NCBI RefSeq assembly: GCF_003711515.1
Contig: NW_021167079.1
Location: 6,318,385 to 6,382,384, forward strand
DNA length: 64,000 nucleotides
Origin: Sodiomyces alkalinus F11
Taxonomy: Eukaryota; Ascomycota; Sordariomycetes; Glomerellales; Plectosphaerellaceae
Direction: 5' to 3'
The position numbers and the translations under genes are program-made. How positions within the stretch are numbered: position 1 is the first letter of the stretch; every line of letters begins with the position of its first letter. Below the pieces are notes generated by a model. It made no database searches. It was not told the origin of the DNA and saw nothing but the letters and a program-made list of their open reading frames with translations. This document shows positions 22,755 through 34,130 of this stretch, one piece after another.

Positions 22755-23727
22755 ATGACCGATATCCAGCCGGAGATGAAGATCGATCCCGCAAGGGCTA
22801 GAGCTCTTGCATCTCAAGTACAGTCTGTCAGAGAGCGTCTAACCACAGCCGCGAAAGGACGAAATGTGTGTTCTCCATACCCCTTTCGGGGCCCATTCGT
22901 TCTGTTACCATAATTGTCCGATGATGATGATGTTTATTCACCCTGTATTTCTACTTGTAAAGCTTATTATTCGTCACTGACAGCTGTAGTAGGTCCGCCT
23001 CGTTGCCGTGTCCAAGCTGAAGCCCGCAAACGACATCCTCGCCTTACACCAGCCGGCCGACCCAGCCGTCCCACCCGTCACCCACTTCGGCGAGAACTAC
23101 GCCCAGGAACTCACCCAGAAGGCCCAAATCCTCCCTCCCTCCATCAACTGGCACTTCATCGGAGGTCTACAGTCCTCACACGCCAAGAAGCTCGCTCGGA
23201 TCCCCAACCTCTTCTGCGTCTCCAGCGTCGACTCTCTCAAGAAGGCCCAGCTCCTCAACGCCGCCCGCGCCGACCTGATCGCTTCCGCCTCGGCCTCCAC
23301 CACCCCGTCCGCCGCCCCTGCCGCCGCTCCTGCCGCCGCTCCTGCCAAACTGAATGTTCACATCCAGGTGAACACCTCGGGCGAGGAGGCCAAATCCGGC
23401 GCCGCCCCCGGGGATGAGACCGTTGAGCTCTGCGCCGCCATCGAGCGCGACTGCCCCGCCCTCCACCTCCTCGGTCTCATGACCATCGGTGCCATCGGTC
23501 GCAGTCAAACCACCACCGCTGAGGGTGGCAACGAGGATTTTGAAACGCTTCGGGAGCAGCGGGATCTTGTCCGCTCCCGTCTCGGCATTGAGCGCGACCT
23601 CGAACTCAGCATGGGGATGAGTGAGGACTTCGAGGGCGCCATCGCCATGGGTAGCGACGAGGTGAGGGTTGGGAGTACCATTTTCGGGGAGAGGGGCCCC
23701 AAGAATGAAGCCAAAGTGGTGGTGTAG
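22755..23727 (+). CDS. YggS/PLPBP-family pyridoxal-phosphate-binding protein
   Basis: Two exons (22755-22865, 22993-23727; intron 127 nt) give 281 residues. The family keeps PLP and amino-acid pools in balance without a known catalytic activity. The PLP-binding lysine is in VAVSKLKP (K45), followed by HFGENYAQEL, WHFIGGLQSSHAKKL, the strand HIQVNTSGEEAKSG, LLGLMTIGA, and the C-terminal phosphate site LSMGMSEDFEGAIAMGSDEVRVGSTIFG. All family blocks are present in order. An Ala/Pro/Ser-rich insert of about 22 residues (134-155, AAP repeats) sits in a loop between helix and strand and is unusual for the family. The protein has no clear targeting peptide. Confidence 0.95.
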
Positions 23728-24591
23728 ATGCTTGTCGTAGGATCCTACTTGACGATTGGGTTGAATCTCGAAGACATGGAACATGAGAAAAAAGAAAAAG
23801 GCATCACTGCCAAACTCCTCGCTGTGAGGTTGTTGATTCGCCCGAACTACCGCATACCGCAGGGGACACTATAACAACTCGATAAAAGCCCCATAAAATT
23901 AGTAGATATATATTATAGGCATGAAAATAAACATCGCGTGTACCTTAACCCGATTATTCTGATAAGTTCCCTGACGGTCCTGCAGGGGACAACTACACAA
24001 TCACCTCAATCAATTTTACCCTTCCATTTTGACCCTATTTTAGACGGTTCGAGTTACGCTGTATCTGACAACGGTCTGTTCAACATCCCCTGCGGGATGC
24101 GGTACGATTAAGCCTGTGAGCCCTTACAACTTAAATTGAATTTTCCGTCACGGTCAAAAATGCCTATGCTAGATAGACCCCAATATGAAACGGGCTTCCA
24201 GATGTAAGATTCAACCACATCGAGTTCGCTGCCCATCTGCACTGTTGTGGACCGACCGCAGCGCATCAGATAGTCGGTGAAATGAGAAGACGATGTGAAG
24301 AAGCCTCAAGTTACCTCTTCATACAATACCGAACAGTTTGGCCATGCGACTGCCCGGTTTGCACTGGTGCAACCGTCATTTCCACATTTCCATTTCCGCC
24401 ACGGAAGCTAACTGAAACTCTTTTAATGCCGTTGCACCATACGCCATAATTTTTGGGTTTACCCCGGAAAAAAAAAGGCAAAGAAAATAAGAAAAGAAGA
24501 AATAAAATAAAGAATAAGGAAGCCGTTCAGCTGTACGACGAACTGTCCTCCAATGCTATGATGAAGTAAGACAGCATGTGAGAAAAACCGC
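23728..24591. other. Convergent intergenic region with imperfect inverted repeat
   Basis: 864 bp between the 3' ends of the PLP-binding gene and the AP-2 alpha gene. It is A/T-rich at 23880-23960 and 24460-24520 and contains the 19-bp inverted repeat listed separately. No gene is seen. Confidence 0.55.
23848..24104. repeat. Possible decayed MITE-like inverted-repeat element
   Basis: The arms at 23848-23866 and 24086-24104 are inverted copies of TACCGCATACCGCAGGGGA with one mismatch, 257 bp end to end. A shorter related sequence (CCTGCAGGGGAC) lies between them near 23980. I see no clear target-site duplication, so this may be chance or a decayed non-autonomous element. Confidence 0.3.
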
Positions 24592-27500
24592 TCATGCGAC
24601 CATGACATTACCGAAAGTGTCGGAGATCGCATCCCGCGTTGGAGAGTGCCTTTGTAGCGACATGCCGGCAGCGATGCGGTCTTCCATAGTTTTTATGAGG
24701 GGTCCTGGGACACTCTCGTCCGTCGCTCGGATCGTGAGGCGAACCATCTGTAGAAACCGGTATTAGTGATTTGCGCGTCGAGTAGAACAAGCGGGAGAAA
24801 GAAGGCAAGGTAAAGGACAAACCTGAGTCGCATAGTTTGGCTCAAGACGCATCAAGCAGCCGAACTTGCCACCCTCCGACGTGTGAAGAACACTAGCACC
24901 CACGAAGTTCTTCGCATTCGGATCTACGTTTTGGAGATTGCGCCAGCGGAAACCCTCCACCAAATTCCGGACAAACTCCTCGGTCATCTCTCGTCCAGCG
25001 CTCTTGGCCGCAGCACTCAGACTAATAATCCTCTGGGCCTCCCTTGGTCCGCCTCCGATCTGCTTCCACCGCTTGAAACAGTCTTCGGCCGAGAGATCTG
25101 TTGGATCCATGAATTTGTGAATAGTCACAGGAAGCATGAGGGTCAGTGCCTGCAAGGCGCCTGCCAAGTAGCTGATACGAATGGTCGGGCTCTTCTCGAA
25201 CACCTTCTTCGCTTCGAACATGATGACTTGTTGAGACTGGCCGTTATGGTTGAGTGACGTCTCAGGCATGCTCTTGACGTCCCATGTCAGTTTGCCCTTC
25301 TCGCTCTCATCAAGATCCAACATGGTAGTGAAGGAGCTCATGGAGCCAGGGGTTTTGTTGGAGAAGTACAGGATCAGACAAGCCATTTGTCCTCTGTACT
25401 CTGACCGGATACCAATTTGGAGCTGGCCATCCTCGTATAAAAGGCCCTCGGCCTTCAGCAGGAGACTGTTGTAGCCACGCTCCCATCCGGGCGATAAGTG
25501 AGCCGCGCTGGCTAGATTGGGAGCCTTGGTCTTAGGTTCCGAGGCGCCAATGTTCGACATGTCCAAGCCGGCAAGGTCGCTAGTTGCACTGGATTTGGCG
25601 GGCGTGGTGTTGGCGTGCCTGTTCAGGGCAGCGTTACTGCTGAATGACCTTTGCAAAGACGGCCTCTTGGTCATGCCCAGCTCGGCAGGGTCTAAATTGG
25701 CATCCTTGCCACCAACGATCCAAGTTCTCTTGTCGCTAGTGTTCGCGTGCTTCTTATGTAGTCTTGAGAGCAGCGCAGATTGCCGTGATGGGAAAGGCGG
25801 CATCTCGTCGCACACGGTTCGCAGGAGATCATCCGTCGGCATGTTTGCCAAAGCTAGGTATTCGCAAGCTCGCTGTTGCAGCTCGGAGTCCAACGTATGT
25901 CTGAACATATCAAAGGCGCCCAGGAGCTGCGGCTTGATTTCCGGGAAGAGATTGACGAATTTGACGAAGCATGAGAGAATCATGGCGCGAGTCGAAGAGG
26001 AGCAAGCCGGAAGCTTGCTTTGCAATGCCAGAAATTGCTCGATCGGACTGCATCTAGGCTGATCGGCAATGAGGTGACCGAATTCGCCCAAGATATATGC
26101 CCCAATCTTGACCAGCGTCTCGTGACAATGGTCCTGTTTAACGTACTGAAGGGAATGCTGAGCAGCATAGACCTGCAGCTCCTCGTTGTTTGTCACGATC
26201 TGAATTACGCGCTGCCAGACTTCGTCGCTGACATGGTCACCAGCCATGGCGATCAGTCTCAAAGATATGTCGACGTACCACTGGACATCCGTCGCATATT
26301 TCTCCGTGAGAATGGCAATTTTTATGACCATCTCTTCTCGGATAGCGAAATCCGCATTCTGCAGGAATCGGAGAAGCTCGCCCACAATGACTCGAGCGTT
26401 CGTCGAGTCGCACATGCTGTACAGGAGGTCCAGTCCTTTTCTCCTGACGCTGATATCTCGATCCTTCAATGAGCCAACGATGACATCCTGGTGTTGTTTT
26501 ATGGTGTCCAGGTTGTCACCTCGTGCTGCTAGGTGCGTCATCGCATCCAGGCCTAGGTAGCGAACGTTCGTCTCCCTAGAATTGAGGAAGCGGCCCAATC
26601 TAGATGAGATTTGTTTCATGAGGGCTGTCTCTGTATCAAGGTGGATAACCAGGTTAATGGCCTCGAACAAGACAGCATTCTGCGCATTGTTTTGTTGAAC
26701 ATTTTTGGTTGGCTCCAGTGCCACGGTGAGAATCTTCTGCACAGATTCGCGAATCATTCCGCGCACGTGCGTATCATCTGCCCCTCGTCAGTTTGTCGGC
26801 ATCTCTAAGAAGAGGAAGCTTGGATACCTACCGGATGGTGGGAAATACTGAAGAAGACGAAGCAGCTTGACCTGAATCCAGGGGCATGGAACCTTGTAGT
26901 AGAGGTAATCGGGTGTGAACTCGTTGTCGACGACTATCCGCTTTAACTTGGCCGCGGCCTTCGGATACGCCGCCTTGTATTGGTCCAGGCTGTCTTGAGC
27001 CAGTGTCATGACCAACGACGTGACAGATAGGGCGACGCCGAGATCGGGGTCGTCCATGAGAGATATTATCCTCTCTGCCCATTGCGGTTGAACAATTTCT
27101 GGGTGCTTGCGGTAAAGGCGAAGGAGGGTTAGGGCAGCTTTCTTTTTGACGAACGTCTTGGAAGTACTACGGTCGAATCATCAGTAGCACGTCACGGAGA
27201 AGAAAGAGCAAGGGGAGGTATTCAACAACGTACGGGGCAATTAGAAGTCTGTGGACTTCGCCGCTGAGGGCCTCGCCCATCTCCTTTCCGCCAACGTTCG
27301 CGATGGCATGCAAGGCCAGGCAATTGAAGAGTTCGTTATTTTCCAGGAGATCTTTCCGTATACTGTTCACCACGAGGTGAAGCAACTCGTGCTTCTCATG
27401 TAGGAACAGTGTCATGGCCAAATATCCGATCTGTTTCTCCGAATACTTGTTCGCCGAAATGAGGTTGACGGCCTCCAAATGGCCGAAGTCGACATTCCAA

Positions 27501-27924
27501 CCGAGGATATAGATGTACAGGAGCTGCATGGGCAACCGACATTAGGAGAATGGCCCTGAAAGTTGACACTCAAACAAGCCTTACCTTGCACACATATTTC
27601 TTCTTGTGGTAGCCGCTGAGGTTCCCGTCTGTATTCGATTAGCAAGACGCAACCTTCCCGCCAAGCCGAGCCGGGTTTTAAGGTCACACCTTTGAATTTT
27701 TGTCTGCAATCCGACGGTTTGTTAGCCAGGTGCCTACCCGACAACCCTCTCAGAGGCAGAAGAGACCATCCTCACCGGATATTGGCTAATTCTTTGTTTA
27801 TCCGCTTTTCCTCAAGGTCCCGTGCTCTCGCGTTTCGCAGATCAGCAATGAACTGAACGAGGCCTCGCATATTGGCCGTGTTCGAGCTCGAGCGGCCGAG
27901 AAACCCTCCCGTGACGGCCGACAT
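24592..27924 (-). CDS. APL3: AP-2 adaptor complex, alpha subunit
   Basis: Seven exons (27776-27924, 27690-27703, 27585-27628, 27234-27523, 26832-27166, 24823-26777, 24592-24747) sum to 980 residues. AP-2 alpha links cargo and PIP2 to clathrin at the plasma membrane. The N-terminus is diagnostic: MRGLVQFIADLRNAR, then KRINKELANIRQKFK and [31 protein letters not shown]. A long HEAT-repeat trunk follows, then a Ser/Thr-rich hinge (about 630-700) and the alpha-ear, with GQLQIGIRSEYRGQMACLIL and the platform region to DTFGNVMVA. Introns are 54-75 nt. Exon 2 is a 14-nt microexon (QKFK) that is needed to keep the frame and is conserved in protein sequence with animal alpha-adaptins. It is divergent from NDUFAF5. 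Confidence 0.96.
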
Positions 27925-28736
27925 GTTGTTGGCTTTGGAGCTCGCTCCTCCCTCTCTTAGTGCTTTCCTTTCTGTTGACTGCCAACTACTCGGTATTTAG
28001 TCGATAGTATACACGTAATGTCTTCTATCGAAATTAGGCGGGCCGAAGAGGGATCGACTAGTCAGAGATACGCTCTGAAAAGGGCGTCGGGGAGCGCGCC
28101 ATGCGCATGAAATGAACTCGTCCTTGGGAGGGTTTGGCAGATGTATCCGTAAGGAAAGACGCTGAATTGTCCGGAACGTCGGTGCACGAGCGGTTGTGTA
28201 AATGGAGATGTAGGAAGCCAACTTCGTGTGCGCTCAGGAAATGTCATTAACAAAGCAAATATGCTAGTTTCGTGGAGCCATAAACGTCTCGAGAAGTGAC
28301 GCGATTACTGTAGGGGGGTTGGTGAGCTTTAAAGACAGGGGGATAGGCGGACGGAAGCTGTGATATTGCAGCCCGTGTGGCCTGGACTTTCCCGAGGACG
28401 GAGTACCTACATCGCTGGACTGCGAAAGGGGTTGGTGGGGCATTCTTCGTGCATGCCAATTTACAGACGTTTACCTTCGTAGGTACCGAGAGGACCAAGA
28501 GTACTTCGTGCCTTAATGTGGCTTTGGCACTTCTCTTAGCGAACGTGGAGGTGTTGATAAGATAATGCAGTACCTCTGCAGGTGCAAGAACTTCCATGGT
28601 AGGTAATGCTGAAGCAGCACAGTGCTAACGCGTCATAGAGCCACCAACCCAACTGACCGAAGCTTGACTTGCTCTACTTGGTCGGCATGCAAGACCAGAA
28701 TGCGTTCACAGTCGAAGCCCTAGACCTTGTCGAAGC
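27925..28736. promoter_or_regulatory. Divergent AP-2 alpha / NDUFAF5 promoter region
   Basis: 812 bp between two start codons. It includes weak motif blocks (near 28480-28490) and no recognisable coding exon. Both promoters should lie here. Confidence 0.5.
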
Positions 28737-29928
28737 ATGAATTCTGCTGGCTCAAGGCTCAGCCGAGTCCGCCTTGGACCCGGGCCAACACGATGGCTTC
28801 GAGCTTCTTCATCGCCAGAACTCGCTGTACCGACTCCCCAGACGTTTCGGCGAACTTATGCAATCCACGCTGCCAGCGCGCCAACTTTTCAGGTCTTCAA
28901 CCGACGCACTAAGTGGCTTCAGAAGGAGCGCGCTGCATCCCATGTCGAATTGAGTCGTCAGGCAGACTATCTCAAGGATGAGGTGGCCATGCGACTTTGC
29001 GAAAGACTGCTTGTAAGTCCTTACCTCCAATTTCTCATGAAGGAGTCATCGAGTGTCGTCGACTGTAGCTGGCTCCAGAGTATTCCCTCTCACACCCACC
29101 TCTTAGGATATCAAGCGACAATTCCCCAAGGTGCTGGATCTTGGGGCCAATTCCTGCAACATTGCTCGAGCCCTGACACGCGAGAATCCCGACCCAGACC
29201 CGGCGAGACCTGTCTCCCCTCCTCTAGCCACCCGTATCGGCGAGCTTGTGGCAGCCGACTCGTCCCACTCTCTCCTCTACCGAGATGCCGACCTGTCTTT
29301 CAACGACGCCATCAACATCACACGCGAAGTCCTGCAGGACGAGGAACAGCTGCCTTACGCGCCTGCCACATTCGATCTGGTCATGAGCTCCCTCAGCCTG
29401 CACTGGATCAACGACCTGCCTAGTGTTTTGGCGCAAATCAACAACATTCTCAAGCCCGACGCGCCTTTTCTCGGTGCCATGCTTGGCGGCGATACCCTAT
29501 ACGAGCTACGCACCAGCTTGCAGCTCGCGGATCAGGAGCGGAAGGGTGGTATCTCTCCGCACGTCAGCCCCCTTGCGGACGTCCGCGATGTGGGCGGCCT
29601 CATGCAACGTGCTGGTTTCAAGCTTCTAACCGTCGACGTTGAGGACATCATTGTGGACTACCCCGACACCTTCGCGCTGATGGAAGACTTGCAATGCATG
29701 GCAGAGGGTAACGCCATCTTGAGCCGGGAGATGGGTCCCATCAGCAGGGATGTTCTGTTAGCCAATGAGGGAATCTACAGGGAGCTCCATGGAAATGCGG
29801 ATGGCAGCCTCCCAGCGACATTTAGAGTGATATACATGATTGGATGGCGCGAATCCGACGACCAGGCCAAGCCACTTCCCCGGGGTAGCGGCGAGGTCAA
29901 TCTCAAAGACATACTCGAATCGAAATAG
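28737..29928 (+). CDS. NDUFAF5: Mitochondrial complex I assembly factor NDUFAF5
   Basis: Two exons (28737-29012, 29107-29928; intron 94 nt) give 365 residues. In animals NDUFAF5 hydroxylates an arginine of the NDUFS7 subunit early in complex I assembly. The N-terminal 50 residues are Arg/Ser-rich with no early acidic residue, a mitochondrial presequence. The class I methyltransferase-like fold is seen as FPKVLDLGANSCNIARAL, LVMSSLSLHWINDLP, and the family hallmark GAMLGGDTLYELRTSLQLAD followed by GGISPHVSPLADVRDVGGLMQRAGF. The first glycine loop reads LGANSCN instead of the classical DLGCGxG, so AdoMet binding may differ. The start ATG is the first in frame. It is divergent from AP-2 alpha. 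Confidence 0.94.
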
Positions 29929-30340
29929 ATGGTGTGCGAGAGCGACATGCTTCATATACTTCGCAACTGTAGCCTCTCGAATTGTGGTTTATTCGACGGA
30001 GGTCTTGAGGAATTCCTGTCGTCTTTCAGAAGCTTGCAGATGACTCTGCAAATTGATGTTATGATTGGCCTTGGACAGCAAGACAGCAGTCGTCGACACA
30101 AAGGCCCCGCGCTCATGGTGTTGTCATCAAAGTTAAGTCGTGGAATCATGATTCGAGTTTGATGGACAAAATTGATAGACATCAAGGAAGACTGCCGTAT
30201 GCGAAGGCACACGCTTTATATCACCGACAGCGGTGTATACCATCGTAAACTCCATTGACGGAGCCAGAACCCATCATAAATATTTGATCCTGACCATGGG
30301 AGGCCTGCTCTAAATCCCACGATCTTGTATGTATCCCCGT
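29929..30340. other. Convergent intergenic region
   Basis: 412 bp between the NDUFAF5 and ARPC5 stop codons. It presumably carries both 3' UTRs. Nothing else is seen. Confidence 0.55.
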
Positions 30341-31079
30341 TCAAACCCTTCTCCAGTCGGCCATGACCCTGCCTATGCAACCCAGCCCCGCAACATCAAC
30401 AACTTTCTCATGCCAGCTCAGCAACACACTCATCGCCGCACCGACATTTTCGTTGCCGGCGCCGGGCCGTCCAGCGCCAATCTGGCTGAAGCCTGTCGGC
30501 TGTGGAGTGACCCCCGCACTGCTGCCGCCGGGTCGGGCAGGGGGCGCCGCGGCACCCATTCCCTTGTAGATGTACTTCATGAGGACGTCGAGTAGCTCGG
30601 AACCGCCAGCAGAAGCGTAGATAGTCTGAAGAAGGGGCGTCATTTCAGACGCTTTGATAGAATGGAGAACTTCGGTGATAGTTTGGAGGTGGGCGTCCTT
30701 TTCCACGAGACGAGAGCGAGTTAGCCAGTCATTTTCGCACAAAGAGTACCAATAACAGTGAGTCGTCTGAGGAAACACAAAAGATAGAACCAGTAGCTCG
30801 GTATTCAAAGCAAGAGAAACATACCTTGGCAGCATCAGTCCCATTATAAACGGGAAACTCAAGACATCCCCTCAGGGCACCCTCCGTATCACCGCCTCGT
30901 AGCAGCTGTCGCACTTGGCCCGCCAGCCCTCGCACGTCGGCCTCGCTAATCTCGGATTGTGGGGGGCGGAGGGTAGAGGTGTCGAAGTTAAGGGGCGAGT
31001 CCTCTTCGAGAGCGTCGATGTTGATGGTGCGCCAGGCATCGCTCAGCGAAGCGGCCGTGTGTTGAGGGATGATGGACAT
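30341..31079 (-). CDS. ARPC5: Arp2/3 complex subunit 5 (p16-Arc)
   Basis: Two exons (30825-31079, 30341-30697) give 203 residues. ARPC5 helps hold the Arp2/3 actin-nucleating complex, which drives endocytic actin patches. The protein begins MSIIPQHTAASLSDAWRTINID, has RGGDTEGALRGCLEFPVYNG, then HLQTITEVLHSIKASEMTPLLQTIY and ends VLLSWHEKVVDVAGLGCIGRVMADWRRV, the family's C-terminal block. A Gly/Pro/Ala-rich insert (about 140-170) makes it longer than the animal protein of about 150 residues, as is usual in moulds. The intron is 127 nt with a GCTAAC branch site before an AAAAG acceptor. It shares a function (endocytic actin) with the AP-2 gene 2.4 kb away. Confidence 0.95.
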
Positions 31080-31695
31080 GGCTTCGTTTGGCAGTGAGAA
31101 TAGAACAAGCGGAAGAAACCACCTCCGACGTAATAGCTAGTATAAACCGGCAATTGAGAAGGAAACCGAGACCAATGTACCGGCGAGAACGTGGGGGTTG
31201 GTGTTCACGTCTGACGACGGTCGAATGAAGGGCGTCACTGCAAGTTGCGGTGCGAGATGAGGCTGAAGCTACCTACAGTAGTAGGTACTGATTGATAGAG
31301 TGGGGTTGAAATAAGGCGGTGCAACAGTGAGATGTGGAGGGGCAACCACGGTTTCTTGGCATTTCGTACCAACGCCGAAGACCAAGAAACGACAAATACC
31401 TTGGTATAAACCCCGACACTCGCGAAGCCTCCTAAAACTTTAATATACTATCCTATCAAATTTGCGCGGAAAACGAAGAATTCGTCGAGATAATGATTGA
31501 AAGCTGAACCGATATTGAAAATCCATCCATGATCAGAGAACTGCGAATTCTAAGTTGATGCAGTTTCCGTACTGCGCTGCCAGAGTCCCGACACACATGT
31601 ACACAAAAAGTGCCTTGATTCCCATCATGTGGAGTTCTATTACGGACTGTAAATTTCAGGGGTATAACCCTTCAGCCCTTCCCCCATCTTAACAC
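31080..31695. other. Intergenic between ARPC5 and VMA2
   Basis: 616 bp holding the ARPC5 promoter and the VMA2 3' UTR. One short palindromic block, CTACAGTAGTAG, lies near 31273. No gene is seen. Confidence 0.5.
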
Positions 31696-33578
31696 TTATG
31701 CATCAATGAGATTCTCCTCGTTCTGCTGCACCTGCTCATGCTGCTTGCTCTTGTCCTTGGTTTCCTTGGCTGCGCGCTGATAGTACTCGTTGAGAATCTT
31801 GGCGGGGATGCGGTTCAGGAGCTCCTTAGGATAGATGCGCAGCAAGCTCCAAGCTAGATCCAGAGACTCGAAGATGGTCCGTGACTCGTAGGGGCCCTGG
31901 GAGATAAATTGCTGCTCAAACTTCTCGAGGAACTCAAGAGACAGCTTGTCCTCGGCCGACAAGGCTTCCTCACCAACTACAGCCTTCATCGCAGCGGCAT
32001 CACGGCCGATGGCATACTTGGCATACAGCTGGTTGGAGACGTCGCCATGGTCGCGGCGAGTCATACCCTCACCGATAGCAGACTTCATGAGACGGGACAG
32101 CGACGGAAGGACATTAATTGGCGGATAAATACCACGGTTGTGCATGGGTTGGTCAACGAAGATCTGGCCCTCAGTAATATAACCCGTCAAATCCGGAATC
32201 GGGTGGGTGATGTCGTTGTTAGGCATGGTCAGAATCGGGATCTGGGTGATGGAGCCGTTGCGTCCCGCCACACGACCGGCTCGCTCGTAAATGGTGGACA
32301 AATCAGTGTACATGTAACCGGGGAAACCACGACGACCCGGCACTTCCTCTCGAGCTGCTGAGACTTCTCGGAGAGCGTCGCAGTAAGCCGAGAGATCGGT
32401 AAGAATGACGAGGACATGCTTCTCGAGCTGATAGGCGTAGTATTCGGCCGTGGTCAAGGCAAGACGAGGAGTAATGATACGCTCGATCCTAGAATCACGT
32501 TAGCCTCTGCGGGTGGTGGTGGGGACGTGGTAAAACATACGTAGGATCGTTGGCAAGGTTAAGGAACAGGGTGACACGTTCCAAGCTGCCATTCTCTTCG
32601 AAGTCGCGGGTGAAGAACCGAGCCGTTTCCAAGTTGACACCCATAGCGCCGAAGACGATGGAGAAGTTCTCCGCATGTCCATCATGAACGCCCTTGTTGG
32701 TGACGCCCTTCTTTTGCACCAGGCTGGCCTGTCGGCAAATCTGTGCAGCGATTTCATTATGAGGGAGACCAGCAGCGGAGAAGATAGGAATCTTTTGGCC
32801 TCGAGCGATGGAATTCATGGTATCGATGGCGGAAATGCCGGTGGAGATCATCTCCTCGGGGTATTCCTGCGTCGGGTAATTAGCGTACTGCCCCTTCTGT
32901 CGAGGCCAGGCAACGGTGTGCGACGCACTCTGGAATAGGGGTTGATAGGGCTGCCGTTGATGTCGAGATAGTCCTCGGCGAGCACCTTGGGGCCCTTGTC
33001 GATAGCTCGTCCGGATCCATCGAAGATGCGTCCAAGCATGTCCTCCGACACGCCCAGCTTCAAACTGTGGCCACTGAACTCGACTTTCGTCTGTGCCTTG
33101 TTTAGCGCTTGAATTATTGTAGGTTATCAAGGGCCAGCTCCATACCTTCTTAACATCGATGCCAGAAGTGCCTTCGAACACCTGATTCAACAGTCAGCCG
33201 GGGGCCCGAACAGCATGGCACTTATTTCGCGAGGTTTTCGTTTTCGCATACCTGAACGACGGCTCGGTCACCTATGCTAACAGTTAGTTATTTGGGAACT
33301 AACAAGCTAGTAGTTTGGCGTCAAATACCTCGAGCTTCCAAGACTTGACCCGATCGCTCGGTACCATCGGGGAGAGTCAGGGTAACGATCTCGCTGTACT
33401 TGGGGAATTTGACCTGTTGGGTTTCTTAGCATAAATATGTGTGAGAGAGCATGATAACTGTGGGCGGTTGCCTCCATACATTCTCGAGGATGACCAAAGG
33501 ACCGTTAACACCACCGACAGTGTTGTAGCGAATCCTAGGGACAACCGAGTAGGACGACGACACTCTCGGGTCGGTCAT
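31696..33578 (-). CDS. VMA2: V-type H+-ATPase V1 subunit B
   Basis: Seven exons (33480-33578, 33329-33413, 33252-33271, 33146-33181, 32929-33090, 32541-32866, 31696-32488) sum to 506 residues, the usual length. Subunit B is the non-catalytic nucleotide-binding partner of subunit A in the V1 head that acidifies the vacuole and endosomes. Diagnostic stretches are [65 protein letters not shown] (no catalytic GKT, as expected for B) and [21 protein letters not shown]. Introns are 52-70 nt. Exon 3 (GDRAVVQ) is 20 nt and exon 4 ([12 protein letters not shown]) 36 nt. The acidic, charged tail [20 protein letters not shown] is typical. Confidence 0.97.
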
Positions 33579-34130
33579 GGTGGAGGAAGGTCAACGGCCA
33601 AAACGTGCTGATTTCTTGCGGGTGGGCAAAGGCGAGCAGCTAACGAGAGGGGATTGTGCGTTTATGCCAGGCAAGAAGCAAGTGGTGGTAATGTGATCCA
33701 GCTCGCGGAAGAGAGGTTGAAGTTGGTAACTTAGCTGGATCTTGTCGGCCTCGCCAGGATGCACGAATGGGTCCTCCACTTGTGGTGGGTACGTACCTAC
33801 AGTATGGAGTACTTGAGGTACCTTAATACGAATACTTTGTACAAGTACGACTGAGCGAAAGACGTGATGTGATAAGATAGGCCCAGTGTGAAAGTGACAT
33901 CACGTCCACCTTGCTCTTACAGGGTACTTTAGCTAAGGTACCTTACCTTACCTAAGGTACCTACCTATTGTACGTGTAAATGAGCGACCGTTGTGACCTG
34001 GCTCATAGACCTAGGTAGAGACTCGATCATTATGTGCGCCTGAGCATCCTATTCCACTCTATCCAGGGAATTTTCGTTCCTTTAAATTCGTGCGATTGAC
34101 AAATTGACACTAATACAGAGTACAAGATTA
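33579..34130. promoter_or_regulatory. VMA2 promoter / HMGCL 3' region with dense motif block
   Basis: 552 bp. It contains the densest AAGGTA/TACCTT block of the window (33931-33966) and another at 33788-33826. The blocks form overlapping short inverted repeats about 0.2-0.4 kb upstream of the VMA2 start. Confidence 0.55.
33931..33966. repeat. Dense TACCTTACC / CCTAAGGTA motif block
   Basis: Overlapping copies of AAGGTACC, CCTTACCTTACC and CCTAAGGTACC give an imperfect dyad. This is the clearest of about twenty related blocks seen only between genes in this window. Confidence 0.75.

Noticed and set aside
22914..23417. 167-residue frame overlapping the PLP-binding gene
   Set aside because: It is an out-of-frame shadow of the conserved exon; its Arg/Pro richness comes from GC-rich codons of the true frame.
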